Positions 14,101 to 21,479 of a stretch of DNA of 64,000 bases are shown here, piece by piece (position 1 is the stretch's first letter; each line of letters starts with the position of its first letter). The stretch is from Fistularia commersonii (Eukaryota; Chordata; Actinopteri; Syngnathiformes; Fistulariidae). The position numbers and the translations under genes were made by a program. The notes under the pieces were generated by a model that worked only from the letters and a program-made list of their open reading frames with translations, had not been told where the DNA came from and did not search any database. The DNA lies in assembly GCA_037954325.1 (NCBI GenBank), contig JBBMNZ010000001.1:2658765-2722764 (forward strand), given 5' to 3'.

Positions 14101-17100
14101 TATCTCCAACTCTGCCTCTCCGCAGGTTCGGATTTGATGAAGGAGCACCTGAAGGAGATCCGCGGCCTGAGGGAGAGGCTGGAGGACTCCATCCACACCA
14201 ACGACCGCCTCCGCCAGCAGCTGGAGGACAGGCTGTCCCGCCCCGCCGCCGAGAAAGGTCCGCCCGTGTGGACTTTTAACTGGATCCTGATAAATACCGT
14301 TTTTTTCGTCTTGGCTGAGACCTGCCTCCTCCCCCCAGGAGCTCCCACCAACATCTACATCCAGGGTCTGGACTCCGTCGGCCAGCTCTCCGGCGAGATC
14401 CGGCTGCTGAAGGAGGAGAACGTCGGCCTCCAGAACCAGCTGAGGAACGCCACCAGAGGTGGGAGCTGGGGTTCGCCGATTGAGGGAGCGTCTGAGTGTT
14501 TCCCGTCTGAGCGCGGCGTCCTCGAACCCCGTCCCGCAGAAGGCGGCAAGGAGGCGGAACGGCTGAGGGAGGCGGCGCTGCTGGAGCGAGCCCGGCTGAA
14601 GGAGGCGGAGCTAGAGGCGGAGAAGTGGGCGGAGCAAAGCAGGAAGCTGCGCGGCGAGGCGGACGAGCGGAGCCGGGAGATCGGCCGGCTGAGGCAGGAC
14701 AGGCTCCGGCAACAGGACGCCGTCAACAGGTGCGCGCTTTCGTGGCGAGGCATGCGGTCCGGTCGCCTAGCAACGAATGGAACGAAAGCTCCGAAATATC
14801 TCCCGTCTAGGCTGCGGCACGAGGTGAGCGTCCTGCAGCAGCAGCTGAGCGAGAGCCGCGGCCTGGCGTGCTCGCTGCAGGAGGAGCTGCAGCGGGTCCG
14901 CCGCCCCGTCCCGCCGGGCCTCGGCACCGCGACCTTTGACCCCGGAGAGCTCCGGACGCAGCTGGAGCAGCAGCTGAGCGGCCCGGCCGAACCCAGGACC
15001 GCCACCAGGATGCTCTTCCACGGTCAGTAGCTGACAAGGGGGAACCGGGGGGGCGAAACGGCGTGTTCTGATCTTCTCGGCGGGGGGACGGGGTCCACAG
15101 ACAACGTTCCCTCTCCTCCGGTTAGAGACACCGGCCTCCTCAGCCCTTCCTCTCCTCTTCATCACGCTCACGACGCCGCCGAGCCAGGTAGGAGCCCTCG
15201 CCCGGGTCGCTGCAGTCCGACCGGGTTTTGGAGGTCATGAGGTTTCTTCCGCCGCCTGCCGATCGAGATCTTTTAACAAAAACTCGCGTGACCTCCTCGC
15301 AGACGCAGACGGGCTCCACGCCGTGGGCCACCTGGAGAAATTCAAGGCCCTGCAGCTGCAGGTCCTGGAGGGCAGAGCTGTCCTCCGCAGCCTGGAGGCC
15401 GAGCTGAGTTCTCTGAACGCCTCGCGCAAGGTCAGATGCTGAGCCCGCGTGCACGTGTCTGTGATTTTCAGTCGATATTTGACTCCGTTACAGTCATACA
15501 TGACGAAAAGCACGGTGAAATAATATAAAATATCAGCTGCTACTTCACTTTGATTGGACAAGTTAATTAATGTCATTTTTCTGTTGCAATTTTTATTTGT
15601 AACAATATATCATTATAAATCATTATAAACATTACAAAACCTGTGTTATCATTCATAAAAAAATATATTCTTATAAACCTATTTGTATTTATAAAATGTG
15701 ATGCAAATTCTTATATAATAACAATATATATAAATATAAACATAACTTAAAAAATTCAATGAAAAACAACTGTATTTTCATTCATAAAAATAGATAACAG
15801 AAACAATATACAGTATTTTCCGCACTACAAGGCGCATTAGATTTTAAGGCCTAAAATAAATGACCTGTTTTAAAACTGTTTTCATATATAAGGCGCACCG
15901 CATTATAAGGTGCATAGAATACAAACTACTCTAGTGGCAGGGGTTGCGTTATGTATCCACGAGATGAAGCTGCGCTCTTAGAAGTAGCTCTTAGTAGCTC
16001 TTGCCAGTACTTGCACCGCCTTCGTTGAAAACAATGTTTTTCCAACTTTTGTCACAGTTCAAAGCTTTTCATAAAACGAAAGCACCAAGAAGGACCGCCA
16101 TAAATACATTGATGTTCACGTCGCTAGCTCGCGCTGTTGCCTTCATTGGAATAGCGACTGTAGAGACGCTTTACTTCCTGCTCTCTGTTCAACAACCCAC
16201 TGTCGAGTTTGTCCTCCAACTGTAGCCGTCTCGCTTTGTTTCCTCGGAAACTCTGTTTAGTCTTCATTACTTGGCGCAGGTCATCTTGTTGCTTCCTCCA
16301 CTTCCGTACCATTGATTCATTAATGTTGAATTCTGCTCTGTTCCCGTGTTCTACTGCGTGACTGATCGCCTTGAGTTTGAACTCTGCTTTGTGAAAGCTT
16401 CCCGTTAAATGTGCTATTTTGGGGTCTTTCTACACACACAAGTGGTGTGGGACTGGAATTACCGCTGCTACTTCGGCGACGCCCCCTGAGTACGGCAGCC
16501 ATCATTAACCAATATTGATCCCTAAATAAGGCGCATCGGATTTTAAGGCGCACTGTCGGTTTTTGAGAAAATTAAAGGCTTATATAAAGGTGCGCCTTAT
16601 AGTGCGAAAAATACGGTACTTGTATTTTTATTCAAAAAATATATTGAATATATTAAATTATATTATTTTTATATTAAATATAGAAATATCTGAAAAAATA
16701 TATAGTTATAAATAACTGTCTTTACACATATCGAAATAACTATTTTTATTTTTAAAACTGTAATAATAAAGTCGCTCTTGTTTATTTATAAGAATACACA
16801 ATATAAACATGATAATTCTAGATTTATAATGATATATAACATCAAAATGATGACTATATTTATTTATAGAAATATATCAAGTAAATATGGATTTTTATTG
16901 ACAAAAATAGAAATAGAAAACATGATGAGTGTATTTATAGGACTTGACGTCCGTCTCGGTGGGGAAGCTCCTGGTGGACGCCTCCAGGCTGCGGCGAGTT
17001 CTGGACGAGGCCGACTCCCTGATGGGGACGTTCTGGAGGGCGTCCCCGCCCGACGCCGCCGACCCGGAACGGGTGAGCGCTCGCGCGTCGACGCCGCCAT

Positions 17101-17274
17101 CCGTCTTCGCCGACGGCGCGTTAAAACATCTCCCGCTTCCTCAGGAGGAGCTGGAGCTTCTCCGCCTGAGGCTCTCCCAGCGGGAGGAAGCGCTGAGGGA
17201 CGCCGCCGAGAGGCTGAAGACCTCCAACCTCAGCAGGGACGGCATGGAACGCTTCATCGTCAGCCAGCGTGAGT

Positions 17275-17325
<51 letters not shown>

Positions 17326-17839
17326 TGCACATGCGTGTCTTCATGGAGGTAAACCCACCCCTCGGTGTTGGTCCACAGTGTCCAGGACTCGAGACGTGCT
17401 GAGGAGAGCCAAGACCAACCTGCAGGTGAGTCCATCTCTCCCTCTCCTGGGGGCGGAGCCTCACCGCCGCCGCCGCCGCCGTCTGATCCCCAGCCGACAC
17501 GCCCATGCTCAAACCTGGAAACCCTCCTCTCCTTCTTCTTCTTCTCTGGACTCCTTCTAAATATCCTCAGGAGAACAATCTCAGGATTTCAGCTCTGCAT
17601 CTCGCCGCTTGCTCCTCCCCCTCTTCTTCTTCCTCCCCCCCCTTTCCTCCCCCCTCCTCGCCCCCCCGCCTGGTAAAGGTACGGACGCCTGTTCTCAAAT
17701 TTACGGACGCCTGTTCTCAAATTTATGGCCCGATGGTTTGCTTTTTATTTTATTTTTTTTGGCCTGGTGGAGCAGGTCCCGCCCCTCCGACCTGGAAGGT
17801 TGTTGGTGGTTCGATTCCCAGCTCCTCCTGTCTGCATGC

Positions 17840-17884
<45 letters not shown>

Positions 17885-18619
17885 GTGATCGATCCCTAAA
17901 TGTCCAGGAAGAGAACAGTTGATGCAGACACAAGGCTGTTTTGAGAAAGATGGGAATCAATATGTCATAATTTTAGATTTGATTGGGTAATGAATTCAGT
18001 TATTTAACATTAAGGAGTAGTTACATTTATTTTACATTATATTTGGTTTAATTTAGTTTCATTTATACCGTTACATCTGGGCTTTTGAGAGATAAGATAA
18101 GATAAGATAAACTTAATTGATCGCCACTGGGGATTTTTTTTGTCACAACAGTTTTAAGTGTCAATATATATGAATATAAATAGAGAGATGATTAGGAAAT
18201 TGGAATAGAGAAAAAAAAAAAAATCCACAAATAAATAAACGGCAAAGAGAACAACAACAGTGACAACATCGAGGTTAAGAATGGATAACAGAATGGATAA
18301 AAAATACAGTTAAGGTGAAAATAGACAAACAAAACTACACAGCAACATAAACAGAGTGACAGTAGCAATGGCAAGAATAAAAAAAGTAAACAAAAATAGG
18401 CAGAATGCAATGCGCTGAAACTCCAACATCGTGCACGCCCTCGCCTTTGCTAACAGCGTCGCGACCCTGTGTGCTTTCACTCCGTGCGTGAAGGATATCA
18501 ACGGAATACGGTTTCGAAAATCCGCCGATCAATTCATCAATAATCAATCCTGTGGTTTCCAGGTGAAAGCGGCGGAGGCTCCCGTGGCTTCCCCGTCTCT
18601 CCTGGTCGGCGTGTCGTGA
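795..18619 (+). CDS. pde4dip: Myomegalin (pde4dip), C-terminal half, 21 exons
   Basis: Myomegalin is a large coiled-coil scaffold of the centrosome and cis-Golgi, related to CDK5RAP2 and centrosomin. It binds gamma-tubulin complexes, AKAP450 and phosphodiesterase 4D (family knowledge). Exons read here: 795-925, 1937-2216, 2305-2455, 2552-2668, 3338-3830, 5780-6015, 6785-6833, 11735-11985, 12085-12183, 12281-12418, 13165-13437, 14126-14257, 14339-14458, 14540-14729, 14811-15022, 15101-15187, 15303-15430, 16941-17072, 17145-17268, 17379-17425, 18563-18619. Every junction is GT-AG, phases agree throughout, and the sum is 3447 nt (1148 residues plus stop). Peptides matching human myomegalin in order include AGFSSLSQMR, QDSKQIQVDLQDLGYETCGR, NDIDYYMGQSFRDQLAQ, LSRELQQKDKVIE, VSPPVRD-like PSPPVRD, and the C-terminal SRTRDVLRRAKTNLQ. 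GYETCGRSENEAERE favours pde4dip over cdk5rap2. The N-terminal half, including any CM1 motif, lies upstream of the window. Confidence 0.93.
926..1936. repeat. Intron with degenerate GCTAA-rich sequence
   Basis: From about 1085 to 1640 the motif gctaa/ttagc recurs many times at irregular spacing, suggesting a decayed simple or tandem repeat. No exon is seen. Confidence 0.4.
1937..2216 (+). CDS. pde4dip: pde4dip exon b, acidic segment
   Basis: The acceptor at 1935-1936 leaves one base that completes the Arg codon. The peptide begins KALLSLRQENEGLKHQL, like human MLSLCLENAELKEQM, then runs through a stretch of about 30 residues that is mostly Asp and Glu (about 2018-2110), then SELWDSWDGA and NLQDLDIRDLLAKSSP. 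Donor gtaccg at 2217, phase 0. The acidic run is longer than in the human protein as I know it. Confidence 0.85.
2305..2455 (+). CDS. pde4dip: pde4dip exon c
   Basis: Acceptor ctctccag before 2305; donor gtgagt at 2456 with one base (A) carried over. It encodes a coiled coil containing RLMVSEATVQAQAEQLKDYR, corresponding to human LLLSEATVFAQANELEKYR. The introns on both sides are short (88 and 96 bp). Confidence 0.88.
2552..2668 (+). CDS. pde4dip: pde4dip exon d, GYETCG signature
   Basis: Encodes the most conserved stretch in the window, TVQQDSKQIQVDLQDLGYET followed by CGRSENEAEREDTSSP, almost identical to human myomegalin. Acceptor cccgcag before 2552; donor gtttga at 2669; one base (G) is carried to the next exon. 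Confidence 0.93.
2669..3337. other. pde4dip intron, nothing recognised
   Basis: AT-rich unique-looking sequence between two secure exons. No repeat family, RNA gene or exon was recognised. Confidence 0.5.
3338..3830 (+). CDS. pde4dip: pde4dip exon e (largest exon)
   Basis: Acceptor tttttag before 3338; donor gtgagt at 3831; two bases (GG) are carried over. It begins EFDDLEMCTSLDCGSQWW, continues through a Gly/Ala-rich linker, then a coiled coil with AVIRGLQSRLRSLSTSSDC (human KVIQNLKSRVRSLSVTSDY), then EDDEGWQSSDGG (human PDEDEGWLSDGT) and a leucine-zipper-like LRELVSRVDALEDQM. GC-rich third positions show coding bias. Confidence 0.93.
3831..5779. repeat. Intron with AAT/TTC trinucleotide field
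   Basis: 4040-4830 is almost entirely imperfect AAT/ATT, TTC/GAA and ACT triplets. It holds copies of a longer unit near 4005 and 4320 (gcagattcaactggt, then cagaactacttactat) that reappears in inverted orientation at 7420-7470 and 7660-7700. 4890-5779 looks unique. Confidence 0.5.
5780..6015 (+). CDS. pde4dip: pde4dip exon f
   Basis: Acceptor gccgcag before 5780; donor gtgagt at 6016. GG+G restores the Gly before KFDTLIQAQARELSHLRQRL, then GRGVSHILTQHLGDTTKAFE and LLRANDIDYYMGQSFRDQLA. The human counterparts are KYDSLIQDQARELSYLRQKI and LLRSNDIDYYLGQSFREQLA. One base is carried over. Confidence 0.94.
6050..6285 (+). repeat. Dispersed repeat copy A (inverted partner at 12.8 kb)
   Basis: Shares gtttccgagat-cgagccgt, tgatggttttaa, aagaggagc, cactctgatgctaaatga, catttagcaacacat and tgtgtagccagtaagctaag with the reverse complement of 12790-13050. 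An unclassified interspersed repeat lying in a pde4dip intron. Confidence 0.6.
6785..6833 (+). CDS. pde4dip: pde4dip exon g (49 bp)
   Basis: A small exon with acceptor ctccgcag and donor gtcagt, encoding DQPEDPDDKTELLAI plus two bases of Arg. It sits where human myomegalin has KDQAGLEPLALR, and the phase joins the exon at 11735 exactly (AIR-LSRELQQ). The intron that follows is about 4.9 kb and contains the internal CpG-rich promoter block. Confidence 0.85.
7180..7720. repeat. Second trinucleotide field in pde4dip intron
   Basis: Imperfect ATT/TTC/GAT triplet runs with two inverted copies (about 7420 and 7665) of the unit also seen near 4005 and 4320. The flanks (6834-7180 and 7720-8100) are AT-rich without recognised features. 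Confidence 0.5.
8127..8182. repeat. (TA)n microsatellite
   Basis: About 28 uninterrupted TA units, preceded by a TG-rich stretch, inside an AT-rich section (7960-8190) of the long pde4dip intron. Confidence 0.95.
8715..8820. repeat. Degenerate TAGACCATA minisatellite
   Basis: Bases in this interval repeat variants of agaccgtacac, agaccatct, agaccatag, agaccatat and ggaccgtgg about eight times. The rest of 8820-10050 has short CA/GT tracts, an AG tract at 8970-8990 and no exon. Confidence 0.55.
10050..10878 (+). promoter_or_regulatory. Internal CpG-rich promoter and 5' UTR region of pde4dip
   Basis: Inside the intron between 6833 and 11735, base composition switches from AT-rich to strongly GC/CpG-rich for about 1 kb, with C-runs at 10230, 10410 and 10720. 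It ends in the exon starting with the ATG at 10879. I see no TATA box. This pattern is typical of CpG-island promoters; promoter function is an inference. Confidence 0.55.
10879..11042 (+). CDS. pde4dip: pde4dip candidate alternative first exon in CpG block
   Basis: An ATG at 10879 (context gcgATGG) opens a 54-codon stretch starting MAPLWKAMLSKSSPLYRDSL and continuing FSFTLWEWKAQERELLLLRK. It ends at a good donor (gtaaga, 11043) after two bases AA. AA plus the G at 11735 gives Lys, so it reads directly into LSRELQQKDKVIE, the same phase that exon g supplies. It lies at the 3' edge of a GC- and CpG-rich block. I do not recognise this N-terminus from human isoforms. Initiation is inferred, not shown. 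Confidence 0.6.
11043..11734. other. pde4dip intron, nothing beyond GC-to-AT transition
   Basis: The CpG-rich composition fades after about 11,100. A short GT tract lies at 11215-11230. No exon or repeat family was recognised. Confidence 0.45.
11735..11985 (+). CDS. pde4dip: pde4dip exon h
   Basis: Acceptor tccgcag before 11735; donor gtgagg at 11986. Encodes LSRELQQKDKVIESLRAKLN (human LSRELQEKEKVIEVLQAKLD), then a Ser/Thr-rich stretch with ALSETTDQSDRISYVSGEHG and an acidic DLELGSDAGSEMG, parallel to human SFLSDELEACSDMDIVSEY. One base is carried over. This exon can receive either exon g or the alternative first exon. Confidence 0.93.
12085..12183 (+). CDS. pde4dip: pde4dip exon i
   Basis: Acceptor ttcccag before 12085; donor gtagga at 12184. 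Encodes DCHSVASSHRTLSCLSCPAV and RRPASPLHADGPT, a Ser/Cys-rich linker in the position of human SDSIHHSSHSAVLSS. The preceding 99-bp intron is a multiple of three and stop-free in frame. Confidence 0.82.
12281..12418 (+). CDS. pde4dip: pde4dip exon j
   Basis: Acceptor cctctccag before 12281. A Pro/Arg-rich start is followed by FSLAEVQRELQMLQRQLADS, matching human VSLAEAQQELQMLQKQLGES. Two donors share one phase: gtagag at 12419 and gtgcgt at 12428, nine bases apart, so the 3' end may be 12418 or 12427 (three extra residues). Confidence 0.85.
12790..13050 (-). repeat. Dispersed repeat copy B (inverted partner of 6.1 kb)
   Basis: The reverse complement matches copy A at 6050-6285 along most of its length, in the order expected. 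Bases 13030-13072 add a TTTC tetranucleotide run at the edge. Confidence 0.6.
13165..13437 (+). CDS. pde4dip: pde4dip exon k
   Basis: Acceptor tcctgcag before 13165; donor gtagtt at 13438. A Pro/Ser/Gly-rich, probably disordered segment with FSTPQSKPLQSFPLM, GFLPLSFHSYQPSPYGGGLD, GALWDVSY and ELSSGSSGYQSGTSHTG. It parallels human FLPFSPTGP, GKWDVMRP and DLSSGSSVYQLNSKPTG. Confidence 0.9.
13438..14125. other. pde4dip intron, nothing recognised
   Basis: Contains two T-runs (13548, 13908) and otherwise unremarkable sequence between exons k and l. Confidence 0.45.
14126..14257 (+). CDS. pde4dip: pde4dip exon l
   Basis: Acceptor tctccgcag before 14126; donor gtccgc at 14258. Encodes SDLMKEHLKEIRGLRERLED and SIHTNDRLRQQLEDRLS, equivalent to human DLLEEHLGEIRNLRQRLEES and ICINDRLREQLEHRLT. 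A conserved coiled coil. Confidence 0.94.
14339..14458 (+). CDS. pde4dip: pde4dip exon m
   Basis: Acceptor ccccccag before 14339; donor gtggga at 14459. Encodes APTNIYIQGLDSVGQLSGEI and RLLKEENVGLQNQLRNATR (human STSNFYSQGLESIPQLCNEN and RVLREDNRRLQAQLSHVSR). It is flanked by two introns of exactly 81 bp. Confidence 0.94.
14540..14729 (+). CDS. pde4dip: pde4dip exon n
   Basis: Acceptor cccgcag before 14540; donor gtgcgc at 14730, with two bases carried over. A long, highly charged helix: EAERLREAALLERARLKEAE, KWAEQSRKLRGEADERSREI and GRLRQDRLRQQDAVNR. The position matches human ESLREALLSSRSHLQELEKE and FREERLSLQENDSR. Confidence 0.92.
14811..15022 (+). CDS. pde4dip: pde4dip exon o
   Basis: Acceptor cgtctag before 14811; donor gtcagt at 15023. 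Encodes LRHEVSVLQQQLSESRGLAC, SLQEELQRVRR and ELRTQLEQQLSG, parallel to human RLQHKLVLLQQQCEEKQQLF and ALRGQLEQSI. One base is carried over. Confidence 0.9.
15101..15187 (+). CDS. pde4dip: pde4dip exon p
   Basis: The acceptor at 15100 (tccacag) was chosen over ggttag at 15125. It gives DNVPSPPVRDTGLLSPSSPL, which aligns with human DSAVSPPVRDVGMNSPALVF; the later site would put the segment in another reading. Donor gtagga at 15188; one base is carried over. Confidence 0.87.
15303..15430 (+). CDS. pde4dip: pde4dip exon q
   Basis: Acceptor cctcgcag before 15303; donor gtcaga at 15431, phase 0. Encodes DADGLHAVGHLEKFKALQLQ and VLEGRAVLRSLEAELSSL, the counterpart of human HVIGHIDDYSALRQQIAEGK and LLVKKIVSLV. 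The following 1.5-kb intron carries a pogo-like element. Confidence 0.9.
15431..15810. other. AT-rich intron 5' of pogo element
   Basis: Very AT-rich, with repeated ttataa and atatata motifs. A similar block lies on the other side (16620-16935). No exon was recognised. Confidence 0.45.
15811..16616 (-). mobile_element. Degraded pogo-like DNA transposon in pde4dip intron
   Basis: The ends are imperfect inverted repeats: cagtattttccgcactacaa at the left, and the reverse complement of ttatagtgcgaaaaatacgg at the right. Each is flanked by a TA, the target duplication of Tc1/mariner-pogo elements. aaggcgca motifs repeat inside both ends. The interior retains a minus-strand helix-turn-helix remnant of the transposase. 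At 806 bp it is far too short for a full element, so it is internally deleted and inactive. Confidence 0.85.
16124..16390 (-). pseudogene. Pogo/Tigger-type transposase N-terminal fragment
   Basis: The minus strand reads SHAVEHGNRAEFNINESMVR then KWRKQQDDLRQVMKTKQSFR and GNKARRLQLEDKLDSGLL. This resembles the CENP-B-N type DNA-binding start of pogo/jerky transposases found in many fish elements. Frames break on both sides and there is no DDE catalytic domain. Confidence 0.75.
16941..17072 (+). CDS. pde4dip: pde4dip exon r
   Basis: Acceptor tttatag before 16941; donor gtgagc at 17073, phase 0 at both ends. Encodes VGKLLVDASRLRRVLDEADS, LMGTFWRASPPDAADPER. The human protein has LHHALEESASLLTMFWRAAL here, a conserved region of the myomegalin/CDK5RAP2 C-terminus. 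Confidence 0.93.
17145..17268 (+). CDS. pde4dip: pde4dip exon s
   Basis: Acceptor cttcctcag before 17145; donor gtgagt at 17269. Encodes EELELLRLRLSQREEALRDA, AERLKTSNLSRDGMERFIVS, aligned with human ELLELRTKVSKQERLLQSTT and EHLKNANQQKESMEQFIVSQ. One base is carried over. Part of the C-terminal CM2-like region used for Golgi/centrosome targeting in CDK5RAP2. Confidence 0.94.
17281..17320. repeat. (CA)n microsatellite in 110-bp intron
   Basis: Twenty CA units take up over a third of the intron between exons s and t, beginning 12 bases after the donor. Confidence 0.95.
17379..17425 (+). CDS. pde4dip: pde4dip exon t (47 bp)
   Basis: Acceptor gtccacag before 17379; donor gtgagt at 17426. C+TG rebuilds Leu, then SRTRDVLRRAKTNLQ. 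The human counterpart is LTRTHDVLKKARTNLE near the C-terminus. Confidence 0.93.
17426..18562. repeat. Last pde4dip intron with tandem and dispersed repeats
   Basis: Contains a C/T-rich stretch (17590-17670), a 22-bp tandem duplication (17680-17723), a (GT)n tract at 17842-17882, and a gataagataagataaactta-type dispersed repeat remnant from about 18088 followed by A-rich sequence. Confidence 0.5.
18563..18619 (+). CDS. pde4dip: pde4dip terminal coding exon
   Basis: Acceptor gtttccag before 18563, phase 0. Encodes VKAAEAPVASPSLLVGVS and a TGA stop at 18617-18619. Human myomegalin isoforms end with a comparably short tail beginning VKS directly after the TNLE motif. Confidence 0.88.
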   Translation: MKAAEAPVASPSLLVGVS

Positions 18620-19890
18620 CACCCCGGACCTCCTCCGCCTCCTCCTCGTGCGCTGCCCTGTCGCACCGGCGCCCCCCGCAGGCGACCTCTCGGTAGTGCA
18701 CCCAATGAACTGAATGCGCCGGAAAACATTTGGACGGCGAAGCTCAAGGACTCCAGAGCAGAACGTTCTGGAACAAGCCTGGAAAGTACTTCATCTCTGC
18801 TGTTTGGTTGTTGACGTAGACTAGATGCATGTGATTTGGAAACGAAGCCATACCCCCGCCCCTGAATACTCGCCCCCACCAGTATCACCATAGCGATCGA
18901 CCACTGATGGAGCGATCGACCACTGATGGAGCGACGGAGGAGAACGACCCGGACATGTAGCATCTCCAGCGCCAGGGCCGACGTTCTCCCTCCGATGCTA
19001 CCGGCAGCCGCAGCGCTCCCCGAGGCCAACCCTTGTACTGCTACGACAGTGTGGGTGTGTTAGCAACGAATGCTAAATGAACCATTAGGGCACGTCGGAC
19101 GGTTCGAAAACGGCGGTTCGGGATCGACCGGATTCTGTCGTGACTCGAGGTAGAGAAGCCGATACGCGAAATTTTTCCCGGATGCTGAAATCCCAGGTTA
19201 GTAGTGAAAATGTACGATGCCTTCACTGCCCGGTCCGATCATTTCCAGAGAGGACAACATTTCGATTATCTTTACCAAGCAGAAAGACACGATTTTTACC
19301 TTTTTTTTTTTTTTTTTCAAAGTCTGCATTTGAAACTTCCCCTCCCGACGACAATCATCTTTTTGGAATCAGAGGTGTTTTATTCGAGGTTCTGGGTATT
19401 TTACACTGGCTTCAGCCCCGCCGTGCCCCAGCTTTTCTTGACTTTTACCGATATATGCAACTTTTCTGGGGTGTGTGTGTGGGGTTTTCTGTGCAATAGT
19501 AGCGTCGGCGCTGACGCCAACCCCCGTTCTACGACAATCAAAAGCGAAGCGAAGGGTGAAAACGACCCGAAAAGCAATAAGGCCAACCAAAGATGGCAGT
19601 CGGTAGATGTGTCCCCCACCCTCAAAGGTCAAAGGTCAAAACTGCCCTCGTCTCCCCAACCCCCACGTGTTTTTTTCCACAAAGCCGTGTTTGTACAGAC
19701 AGAAAGCGTGGACTTCTGCATCACTGCTGCCTTCAGAGGAGACGCAGAAGGTCTTTTGGAAAAAAAAAGAAAAAAAAAAGGACGGCTGTGTTTTTATGCA
19801 TGTTTCTCTTTATGGAGATGTTTTTAGGGGCTAAAACTAGAACAAGAAATACATTTAAAAAAGCCTTTTCAATAAAGGGGTTGAAATACA
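18620..19890 (+). other. pde4dip: pde4dip 3' UTR
   Basis: No plausible coding exon follows the stop. The interval has oligo-T stretches and holds a perfect 19-bp tandem duplication (18892-18929). It ends about 15 bases after an AATAAA at 19871. The cleavage site is inferred; a second AATAAA at 20491 could give a longer form. Confidence 0.65.
19871..19876 (+). terminator. Polyadenylation signal AATAAA for pde4dip
   Basis: A canonical AATAAA, the first one downstream of the pde4dip stop codon, followed within about 30 bases by T-rich sequence (gttttgtttgctt). Confidence 0.6.
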
Positions 19891-21168
19891 GTTTTGTTTG
19901 CTTAATTTATTCATTGATTCAATATTTGACCGGACCTTCATTATGTTTGTACCCAAATAGAGCTCAGATCTGCTGACTCACTTGGATATCGGGGCTCAGG
20001 GTGGAGTCTTCATGTTCTCCTGGTTCTCCTATCAGGGTTCTCCTCATGTTCTCCAGCCTGGGTTTTTACATTGACTATTTGATCTTATGTTTTCCCATCT
20101 TCTCCTATCTCTCTGTATTCTCCTGCCTGAGGTCTCTCAAGGTTCTCTCCTTCCTGTTCGAAGTCCCCATGTTCTCCTGCCTGGACTCTCTCCACGTTCT
20201 CCTTCCTTGGTTCTCTCTAGGTTCTCCATCTTCCTCCTGCAGTCAGTAGGTTCGCCGAAGACTAAATTGTCTGTCGGTGATTTTGACAGCTGACCCGTCC
20301 GGGTGAAACCCAACCCATCCCCCCCGTTGTCAGCAGCTCCGACTCCAGTGGAATAAGATGAACGGATGAGGAATGAATGAATGTATTTTATATTTTATTA
20401 AAACAAACCAGCTGAGAGGGTCAGTCCGCTCCAGCAGGGGGCAGCAGAGCGCAGCGGGAGGCAACAGACATGCATGTGTGGACTTTTCAAAATAAAGCGT
20501 GATACCTGCAGGTCCACAAATGTATTTTATTTATTTATTTATTTTTATACCAAGTCTTTTTTTCGTGATTCTTTACATACTCAGTGTCTTTTTTTTCCAA
20601 CCTCAACAACAAACAACAAAATAATGGTAGAATTTCATGATGATATTGAACCATTTTTGTAAGTAAGTTTAGGGGGAAACAGTGATCTCAAGATGTATTT
20701 TACTTTCATTCGAAATTGGATAGGTCTGCTTCCTTGATGGGAGATGATATACATATGTATATATTAGATTTACATTGGATTAGATTCAATTTTATTGTCA
20801 TTACACATGTAAGGATATGGAGCAACAGTGCAGCTAGCATCTACTCAGACGTCCAAAAAGCAGAAGTGAATATGTACAGACTGTGCAGCATTAAAGAATC
20901 AGTGCAGTTTTTTACTGCTCGTGCAAGTAAGGGTGGATAAGATATGAACAGATAAGATGGGAGCAGAATATGTGCAGCTCATGCAAGTATGGTGGATAAT
21001 TTTGTGCATATTATGTACAAATAGGGAGTGATGGTATGAATAACAGGTGGCAATATACAGCTAAATGGAATATATGGCAACATAGGGAACTATAAATATA
21101 CAGACACCACATATATTTACATTCACACCATAAACACGCACAACACGTGTATGTGTGTGTATGTGTAT

Positions 21169-21214
<46 letters not shown>

Positions 21215-21479
21215 GGACAACTTTAACTCAACATTTGGTGCCCATTCTGGACTCAAGCCTTTTGTCTAAATAATATTTCATTATATTCAAGACACCTTAC
21301 TTGACACTCAGGGACACCGTATATATATATATATAAAACACAAGATTTAAAAAGAAACATTGAAAATTAAAACAAGTAAATAAATAAAAATGACAGGGCG
21401 GTTGGCTTCAGATTCCCACCAGAAGATAATGCCTGCTTTTATTTTGGCAATCTCATACCGGAAGTAGTATTCACACCCC
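19891..21479. repeat. Intergenic spacer between pde4dip and mast3
   Basis: 20,010-20,250 is a degenerate GTTCTCC-type minisatellite. About 20,760-21,060 looks like a dispersed repeat (attcaattttattgtcatta with short gtgcag and gcaagta motifs). A GT-rich tract lies at 21,147-21,210. No gene is seen. Confidence 0.5.
20491..20496 (+). terminator. Possible distal polyadenylation signal
   Basis: A second AATAAA on the + strand, followed by a T-rich tract at 20520-20590. It could be used by a longer pde4dip mRNA or be chance. Confidence 0.25.

Noticed and set aside
14355..15005. Minus-strand reading frame of 216 codons
   Set aside because: It is the antisense shadow of secure pde4dip exons m to o, rich in Ser/Arg/Cys as expected from reversed coding sequence.
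15126..15187. Alternative acceptor (ggttag) for pde4dip exon p
   Set aside because: It loses the PSPPVRD segment conserved with human myomegalin. The acceptor at 15100 keeps it.
795..18619. Assignment to cdk5rap2 instead of pde4dip
   Set aside because: The paralogue shares the architecture, but the GYETCGRSENEAERE segment, SPPVRD segment and QLTRTHDVLKKARTNLE-like end followed by a short tail fit myomegalin better.
19204..19827. Plus-strand frame of 207 codons downstream of pde4dip
   Set aside because: It lies in the 3' UTR before the AATAAA, is Phe-rich because of T-runs, and has no upstream splice link or family match.
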